A stretch of DNA of 35,289 nucleotides from an uncultured Clostridia bacterium (GTDB lineage: Bacteria; Bacillota; Clostridia; Christensenellales; Borkfalkiaceae), in assembly GCA_944375795.1 (NCBI GenBank), contig CALWAU010000124.1:1-35289 (forward strand), in the 5' to 3' direction. Below, piece after piece: positions 15,959-24,719 of this stretch (the first letter of the stretch is position 1; every line of letters begins with the position of its first letter). The translations under genes and the position numbers were made by a program. The notes under the pieces were generated by a model. The model searched no databases. It was not told the origin of the DNA and was given only the letters and a program-made list of their open reading frames with translations.

Positions 15959-17329
15959 CTACTTGAAATCGACCGTAAAAGTCGTGCCCTCGCCCAGGCG
16001 GCTTTCCACGCGCAGTCCCCAGCCCGAACGGCGGCAGATCTTTTTGACGACCGCAAGCCCCAGCCCGAAGCCGCCGTTTTTGCCGCTGTGCGACTTGTCC
16101 ACCGTAAAAAATCGGTCGAAAATGCGCTCGAGATTCTCCTCCGCGATGCCGATGCCGGTATCGGAGACGATGAGGCGGGGATGTCCGTCCTCCATGCGTC
16201 TGACCCCCACGTGCAGGCTTCCGCCCTCCTTGTTGTAGCGGATGGCGTTGCGTATGAGATTGCCCAACACCTCGCTCAGCCGCTCGTGGCGGCTCATGAC
16301 GGAAATGTCCGGCTCGATTTCCTTTTCCAGCGATATCCTGCGCTTATCGATATCGGGCGTGAGGATATCCAGCGTCTCCTCGGCCAGCTTGGAGAGATTC
16401 ACCTCGTACGCGGGGAGCTCGTCGTTGTCGATTTCGTTGTAATTGATGATGCAGGCGATAAGCTTGGAGAGACGGTCGCTCTGCCTGACCAGCGTCTCCG
16501 CCGCCGTCTTTGTCTGCTCCTCGTTGAGAGCGCCGCTCGCAATCAGCTCCGAATAGCCGCGTATGGAGGTGAGCGGAGTATTCATTTCATGGGTCACGTT
16601 GGCGATAAAATCGTTTTTGGAACGCTGCGCCTTTTCGACGAGGTCCTTTTCCTCCGAAAGCTCGCGGAATTGTTCGCTCACCTCGCTGTTGCGCTTGTTG
16701 AGCACGTCCACGATGGGCTGCAATTCCGGATAACGGGTGGTCAGTTTGAGGTTGAGGGATGCGTCCTTCGCCAGCCTGCGCACCGGGCTGATGATGTACT
16801 CCGTCCCGAGATAGGTGAACAGCAGGCAGACGAGGAAATCGAGCAGCAGAAACCAACCGATCGTCGGAAGCGTGTCGCGGAAAACCTGCCATTCGGAGGA
16901 AGTGGGAATGGCGATCCGGACGAGATAGTCCTCCCCGTCCGCGGGGGAAAAGCGGCGGCAGTAATAAATCATATCCTCGCCGAGCGAGGAGCTGCGGCGC
17001 ACGGCATATCCTTCCCCCTCGGACAGGGCCAGGCGCACTTCCTCCCTGTCCGCATGGTTGCCGAGATCCTCCTTGCTGCTGTCCGCCAGCACGTTCCCCT
17101 CCGTGTCGATAAAGGTGACCCGAAGCCCGGAAAGCTGCCCTGAAAAGCCGTCCGCGCCCGACTGGTCCAACGAATAGTCGTTTTCGTCGAACAGGTTCAT
17201 ATAAATTTTCAAGTCGCCGCGCGCGGCGTCGATGAGATTGTCGTAGAACACCTGCGTCGACAAAAGCGCATAGATGAGCAGCACCACCGCCATGATGAGC
17301 TGGGAAATCCACAGTATTTTTTTGCGCAT
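15959..17329 (-). CDS. phoR: Sensor histidine kinase, PhoR-like
   Basis: A 456-residue membrane kinase. TM1 spans about residues 6-26, an extracytoplasmic sensor region about 27-155, and TM2 about 157-180, with a short HAMP-like linker (SPVRRLAKDASL). The phosphoacceptor is H247 in FIANVTHEMNTPLTSI. The ATP-binding domain shows the N box (NLIRNAIRYNKEG), G1 (DTGIGIAEENLERIFDRFF) and G2 (GGFGLGLAVV). It pairs with the response regulator encoded just upstream, and its position at the end of a pst-phoU operon supports a role in phosphate sensing. The phosphate assignment comes from context; the kinase assignment is direct. Confidence 0.88.
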   Translation of the reverse strand: MRKKILWISQLIMAVVLLIYALLSTQVFYDNLIDAARGDLKIYMNLFDENDYSLDQSGADGFSGQLSGLRVTFIDTEGNVLADSSKEDLGNHADREEVRLALSEGEGYAVRRSSSLGEDMIYYCRRFSPADGEDYLVRIAIPTSSEWQVFRDTLPTIGWFLLLDFLVCLLFTYLGTEYIISPVRRLAKDASLNLKLTTRYPELQPIVDVLNKRNSEVSEQFRELSEEKDLVEKAQRSKNDFIANVTHEMNTPLTSIRGYSELIASGALNEEQTKTAAETLVRQSDRLSKLIACIINYNEIDNDELPAYEVNLSKLAEETLDILTPDIDKRRISLEKEIEPDISVMSRHERLSEVLGNLIRNAIRYNKEGGSLHVGVRRMEDGHPRLIVSDTGIGIAEENLERIFDRFFTVDKSHSGKNGGFGLGLAVVKKICRRSGWGLRVESRLGEGTTFTVDFK

Positions 17330-17407
17330 AGAGCCTCGCTCCCCTTTCCCTTAAATTATGCCAAAAAACGGATAGACGCAACCCTGCCCTACCCGTTCGC
17401 TTTCCGC

Positions 17408-18061
17408 TTATGACTTTTTGAACCGATATCCGACGCCGAACACCGTTTCAAAATTGTCGATCCCCAGCTTTCGGAGCCGGGCGATGTGATTGTCCAGCGT
17501 CCGGGTTTCCGTATCGACATAGCCCCAGATCTCCGTCAGGAGGGTATCGCGGGGAAGGACGATGTCCGCGTTCCGCATACAGTAGCGGAGCAGCTCAAAT
17601 TCCTTTTTGTTGAGGTCGAGCAGTCGTCCGTCCAGCGTGACGGTCATCGCGTCGTTGTTGAGTTCCAGCCGCCCGATTTTGATGACGTTGCTGCCCGCTT
17701 TGCGGCGGAGGGCGGCATTGACGCGCGCCACCAGCTCCATGACGCCGAAGGGCTTGGAAATGTAATCGTCCGCCCCCATGTTCAGGCCCGTGACCTTGTC
17801 TCCCTCCTGCCCCAGGGCGCTGAGCATGATGCAGCACACGCTGGGATAGTGCTGCTTTACCTCCCGCAATACGTCCAGCCCGTTGCCGTCGGGAAGCATG
17901 ATATCGAGCAACGCCACGTCCGGGATCCCTTCCTTGAGCCCCGCATGAAACTCCTGAATGCTGCCGAACGTACGGCAGACGAGCTGTTCCCGCTCGAGAG
18001 AAAATTTAATGAGTCCGCCGATGCTGGCGTCGTCCTCCAAAACATAAACAGTGCCTTTCAT
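17408..18061 (-). CDS. phoB: OmpR/PhoB-type response regulator
   Basis: A 217-residue regulator. The receiver domain has E9/D10/D11, phosphoacceptor D53 (LLDIMLPDG), S81 and K103 (SKPFG). The C-terminal winged helix (about residues 125-215) shows LNKKEFELLRYCMRN, DTLLTEIWGY and RTLDNHIARLRKLG ending VFGVGYRF, typical of PhoB/OmpR. It likely binds the TTTACA-type boxes upstream of pstS. It lies 39 bp after the Na/Pi cotransporter gene and 78 bp before the kinase gene. Confidence 0.88.
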   Translation of the reverse strand: MKGTVYVLEDDASIGGLIKFSLEREQLVCRTFGSIQEFHAGLKEGIPDVALLDIMLPDGNGLDVLREVKQHYPSVCCIMLSALGQEGDKVTGLNMGADDYISKPFGVMELVARVNAALRRKAGSNVIKIGRLELNNDAMTVTLDGRLLDLNKKEFELLRYCMRNADIVLPRDTLLTEIWGYVDTETRTLDNHIARLRKLGIDNFETVFGVGYRFKKS

Positions 18062-18100
18062 TCACTCACCTCGGAATATATCCCAAAAAAGCGGGGAGGG

Positions 18101-19732
18101 TCAAAGCGCATCGGTGCTGTGCGCGATGTAGCTGAGATGGTCCCCTATCCGCTCCAGATTGGAAACAAGATTGATAAATACGGTATTGTTTTCCGGCCGG
18201 CATTCCCCGCGGCTCATGCGGGCGATGTGGTCGGCGATGAGCTCCCGCCGCATGTCGTCGATGCGGTCCTCCGTCCTGTCCGACTCCTCCATGAGCGCAT
18301 ATTCCCCGTCGAGCGCGATCCGCTTCACGAGGGCGTACTGAACGTGCAAAAGCTCGTGCATCGCCGAAATTTTCTCTCCCACGGCCGCCGAAAACACCAG
18401 ATTGTCGTTGACCTCCCGGCGGGTATATTTGGTGAGATTGTCCGCAATCTCGGAAATGCGCACGATATCCCCGACGTCGTTGTGCAGCGCGCACACGAGT
18501 TTTTCGTCCTCCAGGGAAATTCCGTTTGCCGAAACCCTGACGAGATAATCGCTTATCCGCTCGCTCAGGCGGGCGATGGCGTCGTTTTGCGAAAGCACCT
18601 TCTCCGCCGCGGAGAGATCCCGGGCGATGAATCCGTCAAACGCCGTTTTCAGGCTCTCCATCGCCATGTCCGCCATGCGGAAAATCTCCTTGGCGATCTG
18701 GTTGATCGCCAGCGTCGGCGCGGTGAGCAGCCGTTTGTCCATAAACGACCCGTCCCCGCCGTCCGCCTTCTTTTTGTCGGGCACGAGGAGCGCGGCCAGC
18801 TTTTGCAGCCCCTTCGCAAACGGAAGAAACAGCAGCGTGCAGGCGCAGTTAAAGAAGGTATAAAACATGGCGAGCCGGGTGCCCGGCCGCGAAAACCATC
18901 GTCCGAACGTCCCGTCCTCAAAGCCCGGAATGCACAGAAGCAGCACGGTGAAAATCAGGGAGCCGAGCACGTTGAACAGCAGATGCACGACGGCGGCGCG
19001 GCGGGCGTCCGCGCTCGCCCCCGCAGCGGAGATCAGAGGCGCGAGGCAGGAGCCGATATTCGTCCCCAACAGGAGATACAGCGGGGCGTTGCCGCCGCCC
19101 CCGATGGCCGCCCCCTGAGAGGCGATGGCGATGACGAGGGCCACCGCCGCCCCCGGCGACTGTACGAGCGCCGTCAGAAGCGCCCCCGCCAGAAGGAGCA
19201 GAAAAGGATTGGACAGCTCCGTGAGCCAGGCGGCTCCCTCCGCCTGCATATACGTCCGCAGCGTGAGCGACAGGACGTCGAGCCCCAAAAACACCAGACC
19301 GAAGCCCGCCAGCGCGAGGCCGCAGCTCTTTACGCGGTCCCGCGAGGAAAATTTTTCCACGAACACGCCCGCGAGGACGAGCGCCATAAAGACCGCCGCC
19401 GCGTCGAAGGATTGCAGCGCGGCGATCTGCGCGGTGACGCAGCTGCCGATGTTGGCGCCGAGGACGACCGAAGTCGCCTGTCCCAAGGACATCACGCCCG
19501 AATTGACGAAGCCGATGACCATCACGACGGTGACCGAAGAACTTTGCACCACCGCCGTCGTCACGGCGCCCAGCCCCACGCCCGCGGGCGTCTTTCCCGA
19601 ACTGCGGTCGAACAGCGTTTTCAGGCCGTTGCCCGCAATCCGCTCCAGATTGTCGCCGAGCAGCTTGAAACCGAGCAGAAAGGCACCGAAGCCCGCCAGA
19701 ATCCTGATCGCCGCATAGATAACGTCCGTCAT
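18101..19732 (-). CDS. Na+/phosphate cotransporter with C-terminal PhoU-like domain
   Basis: A 543-residue membrane symporter of the NptA/PF02690 family. Two inverted Na/Pi repeats are visible, each with the QSSS-type motif: VVQSSSVTVVMVIGFVNSG near residue 62 and LVQSPGAAVALVIAIASQG near 166, with GANIGSCVTAQ and GTNIGSCLAPL after them. In the second motif QSSS has become QSPG. Residues about 330-543 form helical PhoU-like repeats (MADMAMESLKTAFDGF, NLERIGDHLSYIAHS). AAGGGAG precedes the ATG. It has its own promoter inside the pho block, so it and the regulators can be expressed separately from pst. Confidence 0.88.
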   Translation of the reverse strand: MTDVIYAAIRILAGFGAFLLGFKLLGDNLERIAGNGLKTLFDRSSGKTPAGVGLGAVTTAVVQSSSVTVVMVIGFVNSGVMSLGQATSVVLGANIGSCVTAQIAALQSFDAAAVFMALVLAGVFVEKFSSRDRVKSCGLALAGFGLVFLGLDVLSLTLRTYMQAEGAAWLTELSNPFLLLLAGALLTALVQSPGAAVALVIAIASQGAAIGGGGNAPLYLLLGTNIGSCLAPLISAAGASADARRAAVVHLLFNVLGSLIFTVLLLCIPGFEDGTFGRWFSRPGTRLAMFYTFFNCACTLLFLPFAKGLQKLAALLVPDKKKADGGDGSFMDKRLLTAPTLAINQIAKEIFRMADMAMESLKTAFDGFIARDLSAAEKVLSQNDAIARLSERISDYLVRVSANGISLEDEKLVCALHNDVGDIVRISEIADNLTKYTRREVNDNLVFSAAVGEKISAMHELLHVQYALVKRIALDGEYALMEESDRTEDRIDDMRRELIADHIARMSRGECRPENNTVFINLVSNLERIGDHLSYIAHSTDAL

Positions 19733-19786
19733 TCGTCACTCCCTTGCCGTAGGCAAACCATCATGGAATCCTTTCCCCCGCCTATC

Positions 19787-19815
19787 ATTATATAATACCC
19801 CGACCCGAAAGTCAC
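19787..19815 (-). promoter_or_regulatory. Internal promoter for Na/Pi cotransporter-phoB-phoR
   Basis: GTGACT (complement 19810-19815), 17 bp, TATAAT (complement 19787-19792). A CCCCGAC/GTCGGGG inverted repeat flanks the -35 region, which could be a weak terminator for phoU or an operator. Confidence 0.5.
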
Positions 19816-19889
19816 CTCAAAGTCGGGGAAAAATGACAAAAACCGCAAAAAAAGAACGATATGCCGGATTTTTTATCGATAAGTTTGTA

Positions 19890-20555
19890 TCAATATCCGT
19901 TTTCGGTATTGACGTGCACGCCGGTGATGGAATAGATGACCCATTCGGCGATGTTGGTGGCGTGGTCGCCTATCCGCTCGAGATACTTGGAGACGAGCAT
20001 GAGGTCGAGGGCGCGTTCGGCGAACTGTTCGTCCTTGCGGATGCACTCGAACAGGGCGTTTTTGGCGCCGTTGAAGAGATCGTCCACCTCGTCGTCCGAC
20101 TTGCAGACCTTCTGGGCGAGTTCGAGGTCGGAATTGGTAAAGGCGAGGACGGCGTTGTCCACCATGCGGATGACCGCCTCCCCCATCTTCCCCACAAACT
20201 CGATGTTGTAGGCGGTGCCGCTGCGCCCGCCCTTGGTGATGATTTCGGCGATGTCCGCCGCAAAATCGCCGATCCTCTCCATGTCGGTGATCATTTTCAG
20301 CGCGGCGGAAATCATGCGCATGTCCGCCGCCACCGGCTGCTGGGTGAGGAAAAGTTTGAGGCAGAGGCTCTCGATCGTGCGTTCGGCGTCGTCGATGATG
20401 CAGTCCTTGTTGATGACCTCCTGCGCCATGATGAGGTCGTCTTTTTCGAGCGCCTGCATCGTGTTTTTTATCGCTTCTTCGATGTAGGAACCCATTTGAA
20501 GTATGTCCGTTTTGAGCTCTTTCAGCTCGCTGAGGTACGTGGTACGCATTGCCAT
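19890..20555 (-). CDS. phoU: Phosphate signalling protein PhoU
   Basis: About 221 residues, made of two three-helix PhoU repeats. Metal-binding family motifs are visible in both: DMERIGDFAADIAE in the first and YLERIGDHATNIAEWVIYS near the C-terminus. PhoU links the Pst transporter to PhoR and damps Pho signalling when phosphate is ample. The ATG at 20555 begins 1 nt after the pstB stop. A TTG four codons earlier is in frame but lies too close to the GGGAG ribosome-binding site. Confidence 0.92.
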   Translation of the reverse strand: MAMRTTYLSELKELKTDILQMGSYIEEAIKNTMQALEKDDLIMAQEVINKDCIIDDAERTIESLCLKLFLTQQPVAADMRMISAALKMITDMERIGDFAADIAEIITKGGRSGTAYNIEFVGKMGEAVIRMVDNAVLAFTNSDLELAQKVCKSDDEVDDLFNGAKNALFECIRKDEQFAERALDLMLVSKYLERIGDHATNIAEWVIYSITGVHVNTENGY

Positions 20556-20556
20556 A

Positions 20557-21342
20557 TCAACCAAATCTCCCTGTGATATAATCTTCCGTTCTCTTGTCGG
20601 AAGGCACGGAAAAAATCTGTTCCGTGTTTCCCATTTCCACCATTTCGCCGAGCAGGAAAAACGCGGTCTTGTCGGAAATACGCGCCGCCTGCTGCATGTT
20701 GTGCGTGACCATGACGATGGTGAAATTCTTTTTCAGTTCGGTGCAGAGCTCCTCTATTTTGCCCGTCGAAATGGGGTCGAGCGCCGAAGTCGGCTCGTCC
20801 ATGAGCAGAATCTGCGGCTCGACGGCGAGGGCGCGCGCGATGCAAAGGCGCTGCTGCTGCCCGCCCGAAAGGCCGAGCGCGGATTTGTTCAGCCGGTCTT
20901 TGAGTTCGTCCCACATCGCCGCCCCCTTCAAGGACTTTTCGACGATGCCGTCCAGCTCGCTCTTGCGGCGGATGCCGAAGGTGCGGGGCCCGTAGGCGAT
21001 ATTGTCATAGACGCTCATCGCGAAGGGATTGGGGCGCTGGAACACCATGCCGACGTTTTTGCGGAGCATGGCGAGATTCATGCCGCGGTCGTAAATGTTG
21101 ACGCCGCCTATCTGAATGCCGCCCTCCACCCGGCAGCCCTCCACGAGGTCGTTCATGCGGTTGAGGGACTTGATGAGGGTGGACTTGCCGCAGCCGGACG
21201 GCCCTATCATCGCCGTGATCTGCTTTTCGGGGATAGTCATGTTTATGTTTTTCAGCGCCTGAAAATCCCCGTAAAAGAGATTCATTTCCCGTATATCGAT
21301 TGCGATGTTGTCGCTAAATTGAAATTTCTCTATCGTTTTCAT
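20557..21342 (-). CDS. pstB: Phosphate ABC transporter ATP-binding protein
   Basis: A 261-residue ATPase with Walker [20 protein letters not shown] near residue 44, the Q-loop region [19 protein letters not shown], signature [15 protein letters not shown], Walker [14 protein letters not shown] and switch His in VMVTHN. These are PstB-specific sequences. It powers the PstCA permease encoded 3 bp upstream and is translationally close to phoU downstream. Confidence 0.95.
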   Translation of the reverse strand: MKTIEKFQFSDNIAIDIREMNLFYGDFQALKNINMTIPEKQITAMIGPSGCGKSTLIKSLNRMNDLVEGCRVEGGIQIGGVNIYDRGMNLAMLRKNVGMVFQRPNPFAMSVYDNIAYGPRTFGIRRKSELDGIVEKSLKGAAMWDELKDRLNKSALGLSGGQQQRLCIARALAVEPQILLMDEPTSALDPISTGKIEELCTELKKNFTIVMVTHNMQQAARISDKTAFFLLGEMVEMGNTEQIFSVPSDKRTEDYITGRFG

Positions 21343-21345
21343 AGT

Positions 21346-23355
21346 TTACTTTCCCACATATGCCCCGCTTTCCGTCGCCTGTCTCACGACGACGACCGCG
21401 GCGGGCTCGGATTCCTTTTGCGGTTCGGGGATTTTCTCCTCCTTGACTGTTTTCGTATTTGTATTTCCGCCGTCGCCCTTGATTTTCCGGTCAAATTTCT
21501 TCTGCACCAGGGTCACCAGCACATCGAGAACGATGACGATGACGAGCAGCACCACCGCCGTCGCGTACATTTCGTCCATCTGGAGGCCTTCCTGCTGGAA
21601 TACATACATGAACACGGAGAAGGTCGCGCCCGTGCTGGAATACCCGTCCGGCATCTGAATGGTCGTACCGGAGGTATAGATGAGTGCCGCCGATTCGCCG
21701 ACGATGCGCCCGATACTCAGGATAATCGCCGTGACGATGCCGCGCAATGCGGCGGGAAGGACGATTTTGAAAATGGTACGCACCTTGGACGAACCGAGCG
21801 CCAGAGACGCTTCCCGCATGCTGTCGGGCACTTCCCGAAGGCTTTCTTCCGTCGAGCGGATGATGGTGGGAAGTACGATGAGCACCATCGTGAACGACCC
21901 CGCCCAGAGGCTGTATCCCAACCCGCATATATCGCAGAAAAAGATCTTGCCAAACAGGCCGAAAACGATGGAAGGAACGCCCGACAACGCGTCGATGAAC
22001 AGGCGTATCACCTTAATGAAATTGCTCCCCTTTTTGGAATATTCGTTGAGGAAAATGGCGGCCCCTATGCCGAGCGGCAGCGAGATGAGCAGAGTCATGA
22101 AAATAATCATGAGCGTGGACACGAACGCCGGAGCGAGCGTCACCCGTGCGTTACTGCTTTCCCCGAACAAAAAGGTAAAGCTGAGATGCGGAATACCGCG
22201 GACGCAGATGAATACGATCATGAACAGCAATACCGCCGCCACAATCGCCGCAAGGGCGATGCTGACGTATTTGAGTATCGTCTGCGGAACGCCGCACTGT
22301 TTATAGGTATAAATTTTCTCCGATGTCCTATGGGCGTGAATCTTTCCGCCGAACAGCTTATCTCCGCCCACCTTGTCCTTTTTGACAAAGTTGAGCACGC
22401 CGGTGATGAGAAGCACGAACAGCAGAAGGATAAAGCCCATGGCAATCAGGGCGCTCTGATGAATGCTTCCGTTTACCGCGTACCCCATTTCCTTGGCGAT
22501 CGTCGTCGTCAACGATGCAATCGGCTTGAAGAAGGAATCGGGCATGTTGGACGAATTGCCGATGACGAACATGACCGCCATCGTCTCGCCCACCGCGCGG
22601 CCCACGCCGAGGATAATTGCGGACATGATGCCCGAACGGGCGGCGGGGAGCATGACCCGGAACACCGTCTGATCCTTACTGTTTCCCAGACCGAGCGAGC
22701 CTTCATAATATTCTCTGGAAACGGCCTCCATGCTGTTTTTGGAGAGGGAGGCTATCGTCGGCACGATCATGAGCGACAAAATGAGCATGGCGGAAAACAG
22801 CCCCGTCGGCTCGCCGCCGGGCGCAAATTTTGCCACCAAGGGCAACAGGACCGCAACGCCGAAAAATCCGATGACGATGGAGGGAATGCTGGCCAGAAGG
22901 TTTATGACCTGCTCGAAAAAACCCTTGAGCGGAAATTTCCGAAGCACGGGGATATGTTTAAGCCCCGGAACATGCTCCAGCGTCTTGGGACAGTAAAATG
23001 CCATGAACACGGCGGTAAAAATGCCGAACATCGAACCGAGCACGGCGGCGCACGCCGTTAAGGCGAGCGTCGTGACGATCATCGGGGAAATCCCGAAAAT
23101 ATCGCCGAGCGTATAATCCACTTCCCCGCTCGTCACCCTGTCCTCCCAGCTGGGACGCCACACGTCCCCGCCGAGGAAATTAAACAGGCCCACCTCACGA
23201 AACGCGGGAAGGCTCCGCCAGAAAACGAATACGACAATCGCCACCACGGCGATAATGGAAAATGCCGCGCAAATTCCAAAAGATATTTTCGCGGCATTTT
23301 CACTTGTCGATGCTTTTCTAACGGTATTTCTTTTAATCGTTTCTTCCTTTTTCAT
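21346..23355 (-). CDS. pstCA: Fused phosphate permease PstC-PstA
   Basis: A 669-residue membrane protein that joins both Pst permease subunits. Residues about 1-325 are PstC-like, with the ABC-permease EAA loop EGSLGLGNSKDQTVFRVMLP at 218-237. A linker of about 30 residues (KKDKVGGDKLFGGKIHAHRT) follows. Residues about 356-625 are PstA-like with a second EAA loop (REASLALGSSKVRTIFKIVL). The tail after about 630 is polar. Separate pstC and pstA genes are the usual arrangement. The frame is continuous with no stop between halves. The ribosome-binding site before the ATG at 23355 is weak. Confidence 0.92.
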   Translation of the reverse strand: MKKEETIKRNTVRKASTSENAAKISFGICAAFSIIAVVAIVVFVFWRSLPAFREVGLFNFLGGDVWRPSWEDRVTSGEVDYTLGDIFGISPMIVTTLALTACAAVLGSMFGIFTAVFMAFYCPKTLEHVPGLKHIPVLRKFPLKGFFEQVINLLASIPSIVIGFFGVAVLLPLVAKFAPGGEPTGLFSAMLILSLMIVPTIASLSKNSMEAVSREYYEGSLGLGNSKDQTVFRVMLPAARSGIMSAIILGVGRAVGETMAVMFVIGNSSNMPDSFFKPIASLTTTIAKEMGYAVNGSIHQSALIAMGFILLLFVLLITGVLNFVKKDKVGGDKLFGGKIHAHRTSEKIYTYKQCGVPQTILKYVSIALAAIVAAVLLFMIVFICVRGIPHLSFTFLFGESSNARVTLAPAFVSTLMIIFMTLLISLPLGIGAAIFLNEYSKKGSNFIKVIRLFIDALSGVPSIVFGLFGKIFFCDICGLGYSLWAGSFTMVLIVLPTIIRSTEESLREVPDSMREASLALGSSKVRTIFKIVLPAALRGIVTAIILSIGRIVGESAALIYTSGTTIQMPDGYSSTGATFSVFMYVFQQEGLQMDEMYATAVVLLVIVIVLDVLVTLVQKKFDRKIKGDGGNTNTKTVKEEKIPEPQKESEPAAVVVVRQATESGAYVGK

Positions 23356-23407
23356 TTTATATCTACCGTTATAAAATCAGCTTTTGCAGAGATCGAAAAT
23401 CTTATAC

Positions 23408-24265
23408 TCAGGCTCTGATGTATCCTTCGTCCTCGATGAACTCCTGGATTTCATCGGTGAAGAGATAATCGTAGAACGCCTGCGCGACGGGGCTGAGGTC
23501 TCTGTTCGCGTTCAGGACGAGATTGAAGGGACGGGACAGGGCATAGTCGCCCAATTCGATATTTTCAACCGTGGCATCCACGCCGTTGTACTGCACCGCT
23601 TTCACCGCATCCGTCACCGCACCGAGGGAAATGTAACCGATAAGGTTAGTATTACCCGCGGTGGAAATCTGCGTAATCACATTGCCCGTGGAGGTCTGCT
23701 CCTGGACGCAATCGGCAAATTCCAGCGCATCTTCAAGCGCTTCGCCATCGGTGTTGACGACAAGTTCGTCAAACGCGCCGCGCGTTCCCGAACCTTCCTC
23801 GCGGCTGATCGCGCGGGAAATAGTATTCTGGATCTCCGTGCCGTCAACATAAAGATTATAGATTTCGTCCGCCGTCACGTTGGTCACGGTGCAGGAGGGA
23901 TTGACGATAATCGCGATGCCGTCCGTCGCAAGCTTCACCGCCTCGGCGCCCTGCGCTATTTCGGAAGAACTGAGGTCGCGGGAGGAAAGTCCGATGTCGT
24001 TGCCGCCGGAAATGGCGTCGGAAATACCCGTACCCGAACCGTTGCAGCTGATAGAAACGGTAACTCCGGAGTGAATGGCTTCAAATTTCGCGGCGATGTC
24101 TCTCATCAATTCTTCCATCGATGTGGAACCAGTGAGTCTGACCGTTCCGCTCAGTTCGCCCGAGCCGGTCGATTCGTCATTCCCGTCGCCGCAGGCAGCG
24201 AACGCCGCCATCGTGCCGACCGAAATTGCCGCAAGCGCAAGTGCCAAAAACTTCTTCGATTTCAT
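23408..24265 (-). CDS. pstS: Phosphate-binding lipoprotein PstS
   Basis: A 285-residue lipoprotein. The signal (MKSKKFLALALAAISVGTMA) ends in lipobox FAAC, after which a polar GDGNDESTGSG linker follows. Phosphate-binding loops are recognisable: RLTGSTSMEEL, SISCNGSGTGISDAISG, LSSRDLSSSE and REEGSGTRGAFDELV. The start at 24265 is preceded by AAGGAG. Upstream in-frame methionines lie in the promoter region and are rejected. First gene of the pst operon. Confidence 0.93.
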   Translation of the reverse strand: MKSKKFLALALAAISVGTMAAFAACGDGNDESTGSGELSGTVRLTGSTSMEELMRDIAAKFEAIHSGVTVSISCNGSGTGISDAISGGNDIGLSSRDLSSSEIAQGAEAVKLATDGIAIIVNPSCTVTNVTADEIYNLYVDGTEIQNTISRAISREEGSGTRGAFDELVVNTDGEALEDALEFADCVQEQTSTGNVITQISTAGNTNLIGYISLGAVTDAVKAVQYNGVDATVENIELGDYALSRPFNLVLNANRDLSPVAQAFYDYLFTDEIQEFIEDEGYIRA

Positions 24266-24304
24266 AAAATTTCTTTCTCCTTGTTCATGTTGTGCCTGTA
24301 TGAT

Positions 24305-24396
24305 ATCATACACTTGTAAAAAACTCCGCATTATTTTGTAACAAAGTCGTAATAAGTGCGTCATTTTTTATTTACAAGTGTAAAAAATTTTTTACA
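24305..24396 (-). promoter_or_regulatory. pstS promoter with TTTACA (Pho-type) boxes
   Basis: A -10 element TATGAT (complement 24305-24310) has no good -35. Upstream on the minus strand are TTTACA (complement 24315-24320), GTTACA (complement 24337-24342) and TTTACA (complement 24379-24384), 22 and 42 bp apart, close to multiples of a helical turn. TTTACA also occurs on the plus strand at 24371 and 24391. Repeated TT(A/T/C)ACA boxes are the known PhoP recognition pattern in Bacillus, so activation by the PhoB-like regulator is likely. The rest of the 24266-24659 gap is AT-rich with no gene seen. Confidence 0.6.
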
Positions 24397-24659
24397 ACTC
24401 GGCGTTCGGACGCCCTTTTACGGTCCCGAAAAGGAGTTTCTTTTCCCTCCTCTTTCGCAAATCGAAAAATTTTCGTCAAATGTAATATACTTCTTTTACA
24501 GCTTATCCCAAAAAGCGCCTTTCTATGAGCGCGCGGCCTTTTCTTCCTCTTTTTTCTCTTTTCTTCCCCTTTTCGCGCGTTCTTCCCGCGCGGGCGCGAC
24601 AAATAATTTTTTCGGGAAGCGTCTCCGCATTTCTTTTCCGACTTTTTCCCTCGCTTCCC

Positions 24660-24688
24660 TTTACAAACGCGCCCGGTTGTGGTACAAT
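24660..24688 (+). promoter_or_regulatory. Promoter of the aldose-1-epimerase-like gene
   Basis: TTTACA (24660-24665), 17 bp, TACAAT (24683-24688). Confidence 0.7.
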
Positions 24689-24719
24689 AAAGACAGAATC
24701 CAAGGAAAGGAGGACATCG

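Noticed and set aside
17486..19795. A 769-codon plus-strand open frame opposite the Na/Pi cotransporter and phoB
   Set aside because: Antisense shadow: highly basic, no family motifs, and the opposite strand encodes complete known proteins.
20503..23061. An 852-codon plus-strand open frame opposite pstB and pstCA
   Set aside because: Antisense shadow of conserved transporter genes, rich in His, Asp and Glu with no domains.
24266..24364. Longer N-terminus for PstS from an ATG at 24364
   Set aside because: The extra 33 codons cross the -10 element and Pho boxes, and the lipoprotein signal starts cleanly at 24265.
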